Below are positions 31,633 to 45,106 of a stretch of DNA of 64,000 nucleotides, one piece after another. The notes below the pieces were generated by a model. It worked only from the letters and a program-made list of their open reading frames with translations. It was not told the origin of the DNA and did not search any database. Within the stretch, counting starts at the first letter, position 1; each line of letters opens with the position of its first letter. This DNA is from Gnetum montanum. Its lineage: Eukaryota > Streptophyta > Gnetopsida > Gnetales > Gnetaceae. The position numbers and the translations under genes were made by a program. The stretch lies in the NCBI GenBank assembly GCA_015680685.1, contig MNCI01006123.1, positions 353,816 to 417,815 on the forward strand, written 5' to 3'.

Positions 31633-34600
31633 TCATCTACTCTCAAATGTGCTATGTGTGTAGACCGTTCTAGGTTCATGATAAGGGTTGATTGATTGCA
31701 CATAGACTAGTATTCTCCTATCAGAGTACTCATTTGGATTTCCTAAGAGTTTCCAACTTCCCTCAATTGGTGGTTTCAGATTAAGGGTTGGAAGTTGGTG
31801 ACACTCTTGCTCTGGTGCATCTATGCTTTCTTCATGGGTGCAAGTTGATCCTCCAGTTAGTTCCATGCATATTGGTGGGTTGATCTCTTAATTAGTTGTC
31901 AACCACTGGGTGTTCTCTTATTGTGTGGTTGCTACATATAGGCACTTTTGTATCTTCTTTTCCTGGGCACACTGGTTGCATGCAGGCAATGGTGAACATT
32001 CCTATACGCTATCACTCTCTATATCACTGTATGTAATGCATGGAACCTTCTTCTTCTCGATATTTTCATAAGTGTTTTCCTTAGATATCTCCAAGGAAAG
32101 ATCATGGATTCCTAGGCATGCATCTACGGTACTTAGCCATGCCCTCCCCATTATTATTGGAAAGTCCCCTTTGTCATTGTTTACCTCTATCACTAGGAAA
32201 TCAACTGGGTATGACCACCCATACACAGTGGTAACAACGTCCTCCACCAATACCAAAGGAATGGTGATGGATTGGTCAGCTAGCTCTAAGCGAATGTTTC
32301 TCTTCTTATGTGGAGGCAGGTTCCAAGCTTTATACATTTCTTGTGATATTAAGTTGACTCCAGAACTTGAGTCACGAAGAGCTTTACATGGTTCATTCCT
32401 AGCGACTTGGAGGTAGATTAAGGGACTTTCAAGGTCAAAGAATTTCCTAGGAAGGTGGCCCACCTTTATCCAGTCTGTGAAAATATGTGTTAACATAACC
32501 GTGTGTGTTGAGCTCTATTGTTGGTTTGAAGGGAGCTCCAAAGCCTTATTTGATGGAGAGGCATTTTGAGGCTCAATCGCTTGTGGTTGTGAGAGCCTGT
32601 TTGGATTATTGGTCCTAAGGAAATGTCTTCTCTTTGTATGGTTATTAGAACTAGTAGTGGGTTGAAGGTTTACAACTCTCATAGCATTACGTTGTTGTGG
32701 TTGAGTGGGGAGTTCCCCTTCCATCGCTAGAGTAGGTGGTAGTGGAGCTATTGGTGTAAGAGTTGCGGGTGGATTCAGAGGATGGTATGGATGTGGTGTG
32801 TCTCTCCTAGGAGTAGGAGTCCTATAATACTCCTGAGATTGGTAGTGACGTTATGGGATCATGTGACTGATAGAGTCACTTGGAGAAACCGACTATTGCA
32901 AGTAATAGCCATATGGATCTAGTTGTCGATAAGGGTATTATTGCCTTGGCAGTGGCATCCCCCATGACTGTGGGTATTTCCACTACTGATGTTGCTCGAT
33001 AGGTTGTGGTGGAGTTCTACTTGGATAGTACATTAAGGGTTGGTGGAATTGCCTTGGGTTACCTTGGGGATAAGGTAACCTTTGGGGTGCCTACCATTTG
33101 TTAAGTCTTGGGTTGAGTGCATACACCCCAGACTCTTGTAGATGTGAGATAATTGGGCAACATCCCTTAGGATGGTCATACTGACATTTCTCACATCCAC
33201 CATCATCGTCAACCTCTTCATTAATAGTTATTTTACCCTTACCTTTGTTATGTGCATGGTCCGAATCTCTCCTCCTTTTCTTATCATGGTCACTACTTTG
33301 CTCCTTAGACTCCTCTACAATTTTAAGGACAGTTTCAAATCTACTATCCAAGGAATCCCACATTTGATCCACCTTAGCCAACACTTCGATTGTTAACTTT
33401 TGAAGTGGCAAGGTTTTCCTATTCACCAACTCTTCGAGTGGTGACTCATCCTCTTCCTCATAGAATCTCACTCCCCTCTTTTGGAGGGAAGGATCATGGT
33501 TATATTCTTCTACGCTTTCTCTCTTGCATAGCTCCCCTTCGTCCTTAGCTACTTGCTCCAACAATCTATGAATCTCATGGAACCTAAGCTCAGATAACCT
33601 CCCTTGGGCATATGTTCCAAGGGTTCTCCTAGTTTTGTGCCTAAGCCCATCTACGAGATGGCGTAGTTGATCCCATTATGCGTAACCATGGCCAGGGCAA
33701 TGATGTAACAATGCATAATATCATCCCATGGCAGCATCCAAGGGTTCATGAGTTCCTTGCTTCCATCCTTGGATATGTTTTCGCAAGTTTGACACTCAGG
33801 AGTATGTTTGATACTTGTCATTAAATAGTTCTAACATCGTACTCCACCTCCTAATGGTTTCTGGTTCTAAGGACCAATACTAGCTTTCTGCTTCCTTTAT
33901 GAGTGTCCTTGGAAAAAACTTTAACTTTTGCCACTCATTCTCAATATTCTGCAAGGCACAGGCATCGTGAAATTCCTGTAAATGGTTCTACAGATCAACA
34001 TTGTATCCCCCCTCATACCGTGGGATATTATTCATGTCTAGTCTCTTGATCCGGCTATCTTTCTGGTGCCTTGTAGGTATTCTCATAGCCTCTGTAATGT
34101 CTAACATACTCTGGGTTGCCAGTAGGGGTTCTTCATTATCATTTCTCTCATGGCATCTATGATGCCTACGTTGTTCGCTACTTTTCCTTCTTCCATGCCT
34201 TGATTCCCTAGAGTACCCTTGTCCTCTCTCTTGACTCTCTCGTCGAGGGTTCTCATTATGCTTACCCTTATCCTCACAGTGAGGTTCCTTATGACTGCAT
34301 CTTAATGTTGAAGGAGAGGATGAATGTTGTGATGAAGGGGAAGAGGAAGGAGAACCATTGCCATGACAATGTTTCCTACCTTCCCTTTGGTGATCCTGAC
34401 CCCGATCGTGATGACGATCAAAATGTTCACCCTTATCTTGTGTTTGTGTTCCCTTGTTGAGCACTTGGTGTTCATGGGAATCAGAACCAGGGTTGTGTAT
34501 CATGGATTGAAGGTTTTGATACACCACCTCCTCATTATTGTTAGGAGGGGAAACATCATTTTGTGGAGAACCTATTGAGGTAGGTTCACCACCTTTAATT

Positions 34601-35019
34601 TCTCTTATGACGGGCAAAGCATTATGGGGTCCTTTGCCCTTCAACAATGTGTGATAAATCTCCTGTCATGAGTCTCGTTGACATTGCACTTCTATGGGAT
34701 GGTAGTCCCTTATGTTGTAATTGAGCACAACATATTCAACGTATAATTTTGACATGACAATTCGTACAAGGGCATGAAGGAGCATGTTGGGGGCAGCTCT
34801 GTCTAGAGGCAACACTATGTTACCCTCCAAGTCTCTCCAATGCAGTTGTTCATCTTGATGGAAGACAAAGGTAAATTTAGGTATATATTCATTGTGATGA
34901 ACATATACGACACTAAACTATTGAGGAACTGGTAGATTTTGGTTATGTGCATGGTGCTGCCAACTTTCTCTAGTGTTGGTCCTAAGCAATGAAGTGCTTT
35001 TGTGTGGAGAAGAAGACAT
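31633..35019 (-). pseudogene. gag: E4 gag-protease polyprotein
   Basis: A single frame spans 1,129 codons from ATG 35019 to 31633 without a frameshift but with about ten premature stops. Order: N-terminal part with FTFVFHQDEQLHWRD (shared with E9); a His/Arg/Ser-rich stretch (34600-34150); the gag core from NNIPRYEGGY through LELFNDKYQTY (about 34050-33800), shared with E6; a charged region; a zinc knuckle CEKCQYDHPKGCC (about 33190-33150); a Pro/Gln-rich linker; and a retropepsin domain (32496-32002) with DSSSGVNLIS and FPIIMGRAWLS. The active-site glycine is replaced by serine. A tail of unknown role follows (31866-31633). Confidence 0.88.
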
Positions 35020-35145
35020 TTTTATCTTGTCGGTGTGCTATTGACTGTTGTTTAAATTTTCTTCTGATTAACCTTAAGGGTTCATTTAAGCTTCCCAATG
35101 ATGTGGATGATTTCCTATGTTCTACTTAGCGCACAAGCAACTTAG

Positions 35146-35163
35146 TCCTCGGAAACGGCACCA
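35146..35163 (-). other. E4 primer-binding site (tRNA-Asp type)
   Basis: TGGTGCCGTTTCCGAGGA on the minus strand, 15 of 18 bases as in the complement of the plant tRNA-Asp 3' end. One base separates it from the LTR. Confidence 0.82.
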
Positions 35164-35164
35164 A

Positions 35165-35965
35165 TGATGAGCGGTGAGGTACCCCTACACTCAACCATAC
35201 AAATACGAGCGTTACACGAGGAATCTGGTCGAACTTCATAGACTAAGTTCTTACATGCGTTATGGAACACTTAAGGTTAATCAATCGTTGTCTTCCCAAA
35301 CTCACTTGTATTTTTCACGGTTGTATGGTTAAGTGAGTTTGAGGTATGTGATTTTTATATATTTTCTCTTTTATTGCCTATGCTAATGAGGGAAAGGATG
35401 AAGGGACTAAGTGACTAATTTTTATTATCTAAGTTCTAATGCCCTAGCATCAGTATCCATCCCACTTACTGTTCACACCCTAAACCAATGCAATGCTGCT
35501 GGGATTACCAAACGCTATTCATTACTGGGTTACTAAGTGTAATGCACATGCTCAAAGTAGTCGTACTGAATGCACTTAACTAGGAGTTAAGAGTTAAGAG
35601 AGATTTAATTAACTAATAAAGCATTTAAACATTTAATATTAATTAAGTCCTATTTAGCTTAGTCCATGAACTGCAAGGTTTATCAAAAAGTTCATCTTTA
35701 TTTCCATACACAAATGTGTGCTCAAGTACAAATTTGCTCGAATAAAGATCCGTTCACTTTGAGACTCCTACTGTGGGCACATGGAAATTATTCTATCTCT
35801 AGAAGGGTAAAACTGCCAAAGTTTCACTAAGGGTCTAGATCTAGATGGAGAAACAAGGGAAGGCCACCTCTTATTTATAGACAAGGCGACGAGCTCTGAT
35901 ATCGCGTACGCGATATTGCAGGGAACAACGCGATATCACAACCTATGCAATATCGCATCCCATCA
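35165..35965 (-). repeat. E4 5' LTR
   Basis: 801 bp, TG...CA on the minus strand. TATA box at 35872-35879. U3 contains the near-palindrome GATATCGCGTACGCGATAT at about 35898-35916 and further half-sites to 35957. Matches the E10 LTR in sequence and layout. Confidence 0.93.
35872..35879 (-). promoter_or_regulatory. TATA box, E4 5' LTR
   Basis: TATAAATA on the minus strand, about 20 bases downstream of the GATATC cluster. This is the copy that would drive E4. Confidence 0.65.
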
Positions 35966-35970
35966 ATTAT
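35966..35970. repeat. E4 target-site duplication, right copy (ATTAT)
   Basis: Pairs with ACTAT at 29625-29629. Confidence 0.6.
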
Positions 35971-37340
35971 CAAACTCTATTAATTAGGTGATAAGGCATG
36001 ACAAAGATTAGCATTATTACTAAGAACCATCCTAGAAATGAATCATGATAAGAAAAATATTTCAAAGTTGGCATTCTTGGTTGTTGATGGTTATCGCTCT
36101 AGCAATGACATTCTACAAAGAAAGAATATCATCCTGTTATACCTCCTTAGTAATGATCATTGACAAGTTCAAGCATAGCATACCTTATCAATTCACATCA
36201 CACCTATAACACTGAGTGACAAGGAATATAGTTTTATCACAGTTTATGGCAGTAATGATGATCAATGATAATAGTGCAAACTTACTTTATAATTCTTTTC
36301 TTAAATGATAGAGATCCTAATTTTAGCCTTATCTTTGATATAAAAATGAATTTTGTATTCAATGGATGGGAGTTCATACCAATTGGAGCTCTATGATAGT
36401 TTGAGACAATCCATCATTTTCCCTAAGAAGAGGCAAGAGATAGTTAAACTTTGTGGCAACTTATTGATCATTAGAGTCCATTGGTAAATTGTTGTGGTTG
36501 CTACATTGCAAAAATAAAAAGGAAGAATCACAAATTAAGTGATATAACCCTTGTGCTCTTTGTAATTTTTATTTTGCACTAATTGGTCTCAAAATGAATT
36601 AATCACTAAGTTTCCACTTTATAACTTAAGTTAGAAGTTGGAATGAGAAATTATGATTTATCTTGTAAGTGATAGTCATAAGTTTGAAATTAAAATTGTT
36701 TTAAATTTTGAGTATTTGTTTTGTTTTGATGTTTCTTTGAATTTCAACTATTCTTCCATAGATATGACTTGTGGATTATTCATAGAAAAGGTGACATTCC
36801 TACAACAAAAGTAATCTAGCCCTATAATTTGATTAGCTCTTTAATTTGGCACATTTGCTAGTGAGGCCAGCAAAGCCAATCTTCAACAAGGGCTTGGTAT
36901 GCTTTTCTAGTTTTTATTTTTATCCATTCTAGTAATTACACTGACATCTATAATGGAATAATAATTATCATTAATAAAGCCATCTATAATGCATAATATC
37001 AGCTTTTCCTTCACATTGAAGATTAATGCTATAATATCAAAAAAAAAATATACTCAATATAACCAATGAAAAAGACATCATCATTAGTAAACTCTAATAC
37101 TATAAGAGAATAACTTATAGATCTAGCTATTAGAAAAATTATCATAGTACATAAAAATAATCTAAAGTAAGGGCTATTCTAATAATATATCTCAAATTTA
37201 AATCATATAATGGATGCATTATGAGACAAAACATTATATGGAGTATACTATGATCTCACACGTTAACTCATTGATTTTCATTTTGGTAAATAAAATTATC
37301 AAAATAATAGACCATCATATAAATATATTTTAATAATAAA
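35971..37340. other. AT-rich stretch without recognised genes
   Basis: No domain, LTR end or long frame recognised on either strand. Probably very old element debris. Confidence 0.5.
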
Positions 37341-37349
37341 TGATGTTGA

Positions 37350-38030
37350 TTACATAGTTATTCAATGATAGAGAATGATAATTTCTAGATATCATCGCAT
37401 TATGGTCCAATGAGTCCAAAGACAATTTAAATTTCATGTAGTAAGGACATATTATGATAATAAGAGTTGAAATGTTTTTTTTTTCATAAGTGCAGTCTTT
37501 TGATGAAAAAAAATATAATATAGGAAATATCACACATCAACTATATAAATCAATAGTCTATCATGCTCATTGAGGACTGAGTTAATTTTGGGATATCATA
37601 TCACTGTTATCATGTGAGTCTAGCTATAATATTTAGTTGTTTATAGCATGATCATCATATGAGCTAAGGTAGCATTTTTAGCATTATAGTTCATTAAATA
37701 CATTAGTTAAAAAGATGACTTACTCATTTTCATAGCATAGTTGTTCAATGACAAATTGAGATGATTTTAGGATATCATCATGTCCTCTTTCAATGAGTCA
37801 AAATAAAATATAAGCATGATCATTTGATGATGGATTGAAGTTTTTCTATAAAAGTGGTCCTCTCATGAACAATAGAAATAATATAAGAAACATCACCTAT
37901 CAACTACATAGAGAAATAGTCTCTCATGCTCATTGTGCAGTTTCTCATAACATGGTCTTCATATGAGCCAAAGTAGCATTTGTAGTACTATAGTGCATAC
38001 AATATATGATTTACCAAAATAAACTGTTGA
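37350..38030. repeat. Diverged tandem repeat, about 380-bp unit
   Basis: CATAGTTATTCAATGATAGAG (37353) and CATAGTTGTTCAATGACAAATT (37735) open two diverged copies that both continue through ATATCATC, AGTCTATCATGCTCATTG/AGTCTCTCATGCTCATTG and ATATGAGCYAARGTAGCATTT words. Read by eye; boundaries approximate. Confidence 0.55.
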
Positions 38031-38104
38031 TTCTCATAGTGTTGTCATGCTATGAGGTAAATGCTCCACACATATGACAAAATAGCATAGAGATTATTTT
38101 GATT

Positions 38105-40540
38105 TATCTATGTGCAAAAGCTAAATTACACATGACGATGAGCTCTATACCCATTGTATATTTCAAAAAATCAACCATCCAATGATACCACATGGGTAAA
38201 CTATATTTTATGTTATAAAAAACATCAAATGCATTGTATGAAATAAAAAAATCTCATATGATTTATTGAAAATCAACATTGTTATTGGAAAATGTAAGCT
38301 ATCTAATGCTCCCATGCAAGATATGCTAAAAAATCATAAGAATGGAAAAAAATGTTCAACATTAAAGTAATAGAAAAACATTTGATGCTAGATAATAAAT
38401 TTAGGAAAAAAGTTGTGAAATGCATAGATCTTGGATTTGCTTATTAGGCTAATAAAAAATCAAATACTATAGGAACCATTTAGTAAGGAACTAGAAAATA
38501 TGGAATTACTAAATATGTAACTTATTTCTTAAGTATTGGAATGTACTTGTGCTATTTGTGAGGTAAGTATTTATTATCTTTTTAGCATCAAGGAGCATCA
38601 ACGCATTTTACAAAGCATGATAATAAAATGCACTTATGTTAATTACTAGGTCTACAAGAAATAATTACATTCACATAATAATAATAATAATAATAAATGC
38701 TAATAGAATAACATGGAAAACTAGAACAACACCTAATATTTTCATAACTCCGTATTATTGTATTCCTATTCTCATGTCATTATCTCAAAGTAAATGTGTG
38801 GTTGTCCATAACTCCTTGTGGTGTTGAAAGTGCTTTCATATTCTTTGGTCACTATCTTTAGGTAAATGTAATATAGTTCTAGGAAAAAAAATAAAATTTG
38901 TTTAATCATGACTCATTTGTTGGTATATCATGTTTTCATCTTTGGCTTATTANACTATGTGTTTAGTATTTCCAATTTTTTTGGTTCCTTAGCTAAATGG
39001 CTTCTGCTCTATAGGATCAATTCTTTGTTTTTAATTACTCTAGCAATCAAATCCAAGATCTAGGCATTATGCAATTTTTTTAATACTATCCAACATTTAA
39101 TGCTTTAATATTAAACATTTTTTTCCATTTTTATCATTTTTCAACATACCTTGATTCAGAGCACTAGGTCACTTAGATTTTCTAATAACAATGATAATTT
39201 TTAATAAGCCACAAATTTTTTTATTTTTTATAATGCATTTAATGGTTTGTACAACATAAAATATGATTTACTCTTTTATTATCATTAGATGGTTAGATTT
39301 TTGAAATATACAGTGGGTCTAGAGTTGATCTTCATGTGTAATTTATCATTAAATGAACATAGTACTCATGAACAACACTCAAAGATTAGAACTCCCTTAA
39401 GCAAATTATATTTTGTCCATAACTCCATTCAATGTAGCTTCAGTTAACCTATAGTATACCCACCACACCAACTATCCACTACCAAAATGAATGTTAAAAA
39501 GTTCTCTTGATAATAAGCCAAAGATGNGTGGAATAGGAAAAGAAAAAATAGAGAAAACTTTTATTAATAAGAATGGTATCCTGTAATGCCCTCTAGGTTA
39601 TCTTCCCATGCCACTTAAGCCTTAAAGGCAATCCAACACTACCACCATAGTTAGGCTATCTAGTCGAAGGGGTGATCATTCCCTTCTTGTCCTGCTTTAC
39701 CCAATGCTCATCACTTGCCTTTCTAGGCTCCGCAACTTCATGCCAACACAACCTCTAAACCTAGCCTTAAATGGCATAAGTCAAACCCATTCTTGAGGGA
39801 TATATGAATAATCGTAAACCCTCATAACAAGACATCCCTTCATTTGAAGGTTAATTACATTTTTACAATATGTTTCTGCCCTTAAGAAGGGACATGCCAT
39901 TACACATAGCTTGTTTCTCAAGTATTTGAATGTACTTGTGCTACTTTCAACATCTATGAAGTATTTATTACCTTTTTAGCATCAAGAAGCACCAACACAT
40001 TTTACAACATCATAATACTAAAAAATACGTATGTTAGTTACTAGGTCTATGAGAAATAATTACATTTAGCAAAAAAAAATAAAAAGGAATGAAAATATAT
40101 GCTAATAGAATAACATGCAAGACTAGAGCAACACCTAAGATTTCCATAACTTCATGTTATTGTATTCTTACTATCATATTATTATCTCCAAGTAAATGTA
40201 CAATCATCCATAATTCCTTGTGGTATTAAGAGTGCTTTCATACTCTTTGGTTACTGTCTTCAAGTAAATGTAATATAGTTCTAGGTAGAAATAAAATTTG
40301 ATTGAACAAGATTCATTTGTTGGTATATCATGTTTTCCTCTTTGACTTATTGATGGGAGAATTTTCAACATTCATTTTAGTAGTTGATAATTAGTGTGGT
40401 TGGTATTCTATAGGTTGATTGAAGCTACACTGAATGGATTTAGGAAAAATATTTAATCAATAAATATTTTTTTCTAGGGGACTTCTAACCTTTGAGTATT
40501 GTTCATAAATACAATGTTAGTTCATAGATAAATCAACCTT
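38105..40540. repeat. About 1-kb tandem repeat with one segment inverted between Ns
   Basis: Blocks, by eye: A 38105-38500, B 38519-38952, then 38954-39526, which is the reverse complement of (end of B)-C-A, then unique sequence 39528-39906, B again 39907-40350, C 40358-40540. With the middle piece flipped the order becomes A-B-C-A, then unique, then B-C, a simple head-to-tail repeat. The flipped piece is bounded by single Ns (38953, 39527) and would overlap the preceding B by 16 exact bases. An (AAT)n run lies near 38677-38697. The unique part 39540-39900 is somewhat GC-richer but shows no coding domain. Confidence 0.75.
38953..38953. other. Single N at an orientation switch
   Basis: Marks where the repeat at 38105-40540 flips orientation; its partner N is at 39527. 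Confidence 0.8.
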
Positions 40541-43500
40541 CATTTAAATTATTAATAATTTTTAATTATCTCTTATTGAGAAATTCTTATTTTTTTATTA
40601 GATAAATTTTATTATAAGTTTATGTTATTTTGTTGATTTTCCCTATTGTTTATATGTTTTATTTTCCATTTAAAAGTACATGTTACCTCTCAAATTTTAT
40701 GTTAGGATTTTTTTCAATGATGATGTAAAAGTGAAGCATTGGTTTTTAATCTTTGTAATTTTGAAGAAATGAAGAAATAATTTCCTTGTGTCTTTGTCAT
40801 TCTATTTCTTATAATGGTGTAGAATGCATGATAGCAATGTGATGTGTTCATTTTCATGATGATAAAGATGATAGTAAAGATGAACTAGAAATTTAAAGAA
40901 GATGAACTAAAATTTGAAGATGCCAATATGATGATTAACATCTCTTAATACACTATACATCCAAGGTGTAGTACAAAATAAAAAACATCTAAAACTTAAA
41001 ATCATATCTGCAACCATCTACTTTATTAGAAAGCTAATTAATTCAATCCCTTTACTTAGTAGTCTTAAATTATGCACAACCAACATGTAATCTATCCTGA
41101 GTCAAACTCAAGGAGAACATATTATTCATGATATCAATGAAAAATCATGTCTAATTAACATAAACAACCATGAACATAATCAAATTTTAGCTGAACTATT
41201 ACTAATAAAAAAGGATAACCATGAAAACCAAATAGTAATAATAAAAATCTATGCAATATTCCTTTGATGTAATGTACAGGTTTAATTTTTTCTTTATTTA
41301 CTAATTAGATTTTGCTTTTTCTTAGACCATAATAATAAATTAGATGTTATTCATTAACAGATGTGTTTAACCTAATAGTTGGTCAAAGAAATGTATAAAT
41401 CAATAATATCAAATCCATTCAATTACAAAATAAAACTATTTTATTTTCTTCTAGCAACCCTCATAATAAAAATCCCTTCAATAAATTTTTTAACCTAAAA
41501 TAATAAATTGCACACTCTTAACATTTAGACAAACTATCTAATTTACCATAATAAATAATAGAGAAGTTACCTACATTTAATAGCCATAATTTAACAGCAC
41601 TAACATTTAATAACCATATATTAATATCCTAGATTTCTCCCACTTCATTGGAGTCATAGAAAGATAAGAAAATCATACTTAAGAAGTTACATAAATAAGA
41701 ATCAAAATTCAATCTAAGGATTAAGCATTCAAGAAGACCATCAAGCCAATATTTTAGCCAAAAACCAAGAATTTAATAATTCTAGAAATTTTAGAAAATC
41801 ATGAACTAGACATGGGCCTAGGGATATTCTCACTTTCTACTGGTGGTACCAATTCTTGTATTAGAAATTCTTAGCCCTTGTTGATAAATTGCTATGTCAA
41901 AAATGATCAAAATAAATATGGATGTTTTTGAATCATTGCAAAAGTGGCTCTCATCAAAGTCATTTAGGTTTGAGAGTGCAGAGGATAGATGGAGAGATCC
42001 ATCAACAAAATTAAGGATTCAACAATACAAGATTTGAACAACAAATTTTGTTAAAGTTGATTTAAACAAAAAATGATATTCAAGCCAAAGAATGAAAATG
42101 AGATGAGATATTGATGTAATCAACCAATTTTTTCCACCAAATATAACAATAGAAGGATATATTTTACCTTCTTGATCAAATTTCTTGCTTACTAAGAATA
42201 ATTAATTACAATTTTGGATTGTTACTTAGCTCAATTTTTCTTTATATTTGTTAATTTCTGTAGCAACCACAATATTCCCTTGTTACAGTAGTCTTCTTTT
42301 CTTGTTGTTCATTTTCTACTTCAACCATAATCTTCTTCTTGTTGATGTTGATCTTATCTTTTAGCCATAGTCTTCTTTTTGTTATTGATTTACTATTCCA
42401 GCTACAATCTTCCTTGATTGTTGTTCATTTCTAACTATCTCCTTTGTGATTGAGCTCTCCTTCTTTCTCATGTATACTCTCGTTTTTTTCTCCTTTTTTC
42501 CTTTTTTCAATCTCTTCTCTCATCTCTTTATAATTGCTAGTAGAATTTAAGAGATGGTGGAATGTTTCTTGTATCTGATTCTTTATTAAAAATTATTGTA
42601 CTTCTCCTAATTTTGAAGAAATAAAACCTTTTCTTGCACCACCTAATCATGAGTTTAATACTATATATGACCATTTTTAAAAATTAATAAAAGTATATTC
42701 TAATAGGTTTAAGGTTTAATTCCCTTAGTTGCAACTTTTAATATTTTGAAATTCTAATTCTACCAAGTCTCAAGTTCAATTCCTCTTGATCTCACATAAC
42801 AAAAAACTGTCAAACATAAAATATTAAAACTTAATATCCACCTCTATTCCTTCTTTCTTTAGCAACATATCATCTCTTATTAGGAATAAATATATAGTTG
42901 TTCTTCATTTCCAATAACACTTCTCTTAGAAATCAAGCTATATGGTGTAATGGAAGAGGTTCCAAAATTAGAGTATAAAAGAATGCAAGTATAAGATATA
43001 AAACCAAGTGAAAACCTTAAGAAATCTTCAATTTTATGTTCATATTTTATTATTGCATTATCTTACAATGCCTTGAAAGGTTATCACATGATCTTTGTAT
43101 GGCCATGAAGAGGATACTCATATTCCATTAACTAACCAAACTCAAAAGAACAATGCATCAATAACATACATAATATTTCACATGTTCATTATTTAAAATA
43201 ATACAGCTATGATATACATAATATTTTTGATTCATAAGTCATGTTTCTTCCATTTGATTCATTGATTAATTTCCCTAACAATATGTGCATATGTATGTAT
43301 ATTTAAAAGAAACATTCATATTAAGTGAAACATAAATCCTTCAATCCTTGAAGGATAACATTAAGAAATCTTTGTTTTTTTTATTCCAAATATGGTTGTT
43401 GAACAGTTAGAATTCACACAGTATCCCTTAGAGATAATATATCCAAAACTTATATGAATACACAGCAATATAAGTACATGAGATACCTACATTGATATAT

Positions 43501-45101
43501 ACATATAATTTAGATAGAAACATTCTAATCAATTTACAAAATTATTTCTAGACACTTAGATCATGAAACACATAAAAAATAAATAGATAAAATCATAGTA
43601 ACAACCTCATAAATAATACAAAATTTTAGCCTCATTTCTACTCAACATTTCTTTCATTAATTCCATTAATATATGATAAATCAATTAGTAGTATGTGCTT
43701 AGTACTTTACATCTAGTAATACACACAAGACCCATTAGCAAAACTTAAATCAACCACAAAGAAGAATAATTGACTAGTCATTTAATTAAGTATCAATACA
43801 AGCACATTAGTGATACTCTAAATCTATCGCAGTCATAAAATTATAGATAGGTCTAAAAATCAACACTATCTACATGCATTATCATAACAAAGTAGACTTC
43901 ACACATTGCCACAAATTTTAAGATGAAAATCCAAGATTTCTACGTCATTACACTTGGTCACCTTATATATTAATTATATATAATCTAATTTATTTATACT
44001 AAAACTATAATTACAATACTTGTTTACATCCAAATTTTTTATCTTAAGAAACCTTTTGCAAAATTTATCTCAACTAAATACACTTACATTTTCATTTTTA
44101 TACTGTTACAACAAATATTACACAAAATTTCTAAGTAGCACTAGCTCATTATTTATCTTCTACTTTTATTTGTTCTTTAGTCCTTTAAGTTTCTTAAATT
44201 TTTTATCCACTTAAAGATATTTTCATTACATACATCCTCAAGAGTAAGAGGTTTCTCTATTACAATGGAAGAAAGCTTTATTTGCACTAGGGACAATGCA
44301 TTATTTCACAGAACATCATCCTAATCATCCAAGTTATCTTTTCCATTGATAAATAGATTAAATTATAGTTAATTTTAAAAAAATATAAAAATATATCATT
44401 AGATCACTTATAGTGGATTTATGAAATGCTACTATGCATAGTACTTCATTTCTACAACATTTTTGATCTTCTTGCCATATATAGTTAAGTGTGTACCCAT
44501 CTAGTAGTAGTTTACATCCATACATAAGAATCTATATAGATAATATAGGTTTTTATGAATTTATAACTATTTTATTATTGCATAGTTTTTGTATTATTCC
44601 TCTCTATCTCATATTCTACTATATCTATCTAGCTATTTTCAATATACATTCCTACCATATCTATCTTGTTCTACTTAACTCTATTTAGCATATTCAATGA
44701 TGTTTTTGAGTGACTAATATCTCATTGCTTCATGTGAGAGTGTGACTAAGTGTACTATTGAGTGGGATTAGCATCATTTACTATTTTTCATATTTATCAA
44801 GTGTCTATGACATCCATTTCAACCATACAATATATGTAGTATTTAGCTATGTCCAACTTTTATGACATATCACCATCCTCATGACAAGCATATGGGGAAC
44901 ATCCTATTTTCTACCTATATAGTTTTAATACATTCTATTTTCATAAGTATATATTCTAATATTTTTAACAATATTATTTTGCTTCTTCTTCTTATTCCCT
45001 CCTCTTATCTAGTTTCATTTCTCTTTATATTAATTACATTGGTAGGGCCAAATGAGTGTCTCTACTCTAATTGGTAAGGGTTTGTTTAGGATTAGAATGA
45101 C
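40541..45101. other. 4.5-kb AT-rich region without recognised genes
   Basis: No retroelement domain, RNA gene or LTR boundary that I can support. Frames such as 44020-44214, 44491-44688 and 44862-45077 are hydrophobic by-products of T-rich sequence. The right part is presumably internal or 3' sequence of E5, since E6 is inserted here. Confidence 0.5.
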
Positions 45102-45106
45102 ATAAA
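45102..45106. repeat. E6 target-site duplication, left copy (ATAAA)
   Basis: Identical to 50954-50958. Confidence 0.85.

Larger units (their letters stand above)
29630..35965 (-). mobile_element. E4: non-autonomous gag-protease LTR element
   Basis: Complete minus-strand element: LTRs at both ends, primer site beside the right LTR, purine tract beside the left LTR, near-perfect target duplication. The 4.9-kb internal region has one long gag-protease frame and about 1.35 kb of non-coding sequence, with no RT, RNase H or integrase. It would need enzymes from a relative. This layout recalls non-autonomous gag-bearing elements known in plants. The gag core is homologous to E6. Confidence 0.88.

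Noticed and set aside
42700-42800. SINE-like B-box words (GTTCAATTCC)
   Set aside because: No A-box at the proper distance, no poly(A) end or target duplication.
44020-45077. Small hydrophobic frames resembling membrane proteins
   Set aside because: T-rich DNA gives Phe/Leu/Ile/Tyr-rich translations by chance; no start context or conservation.
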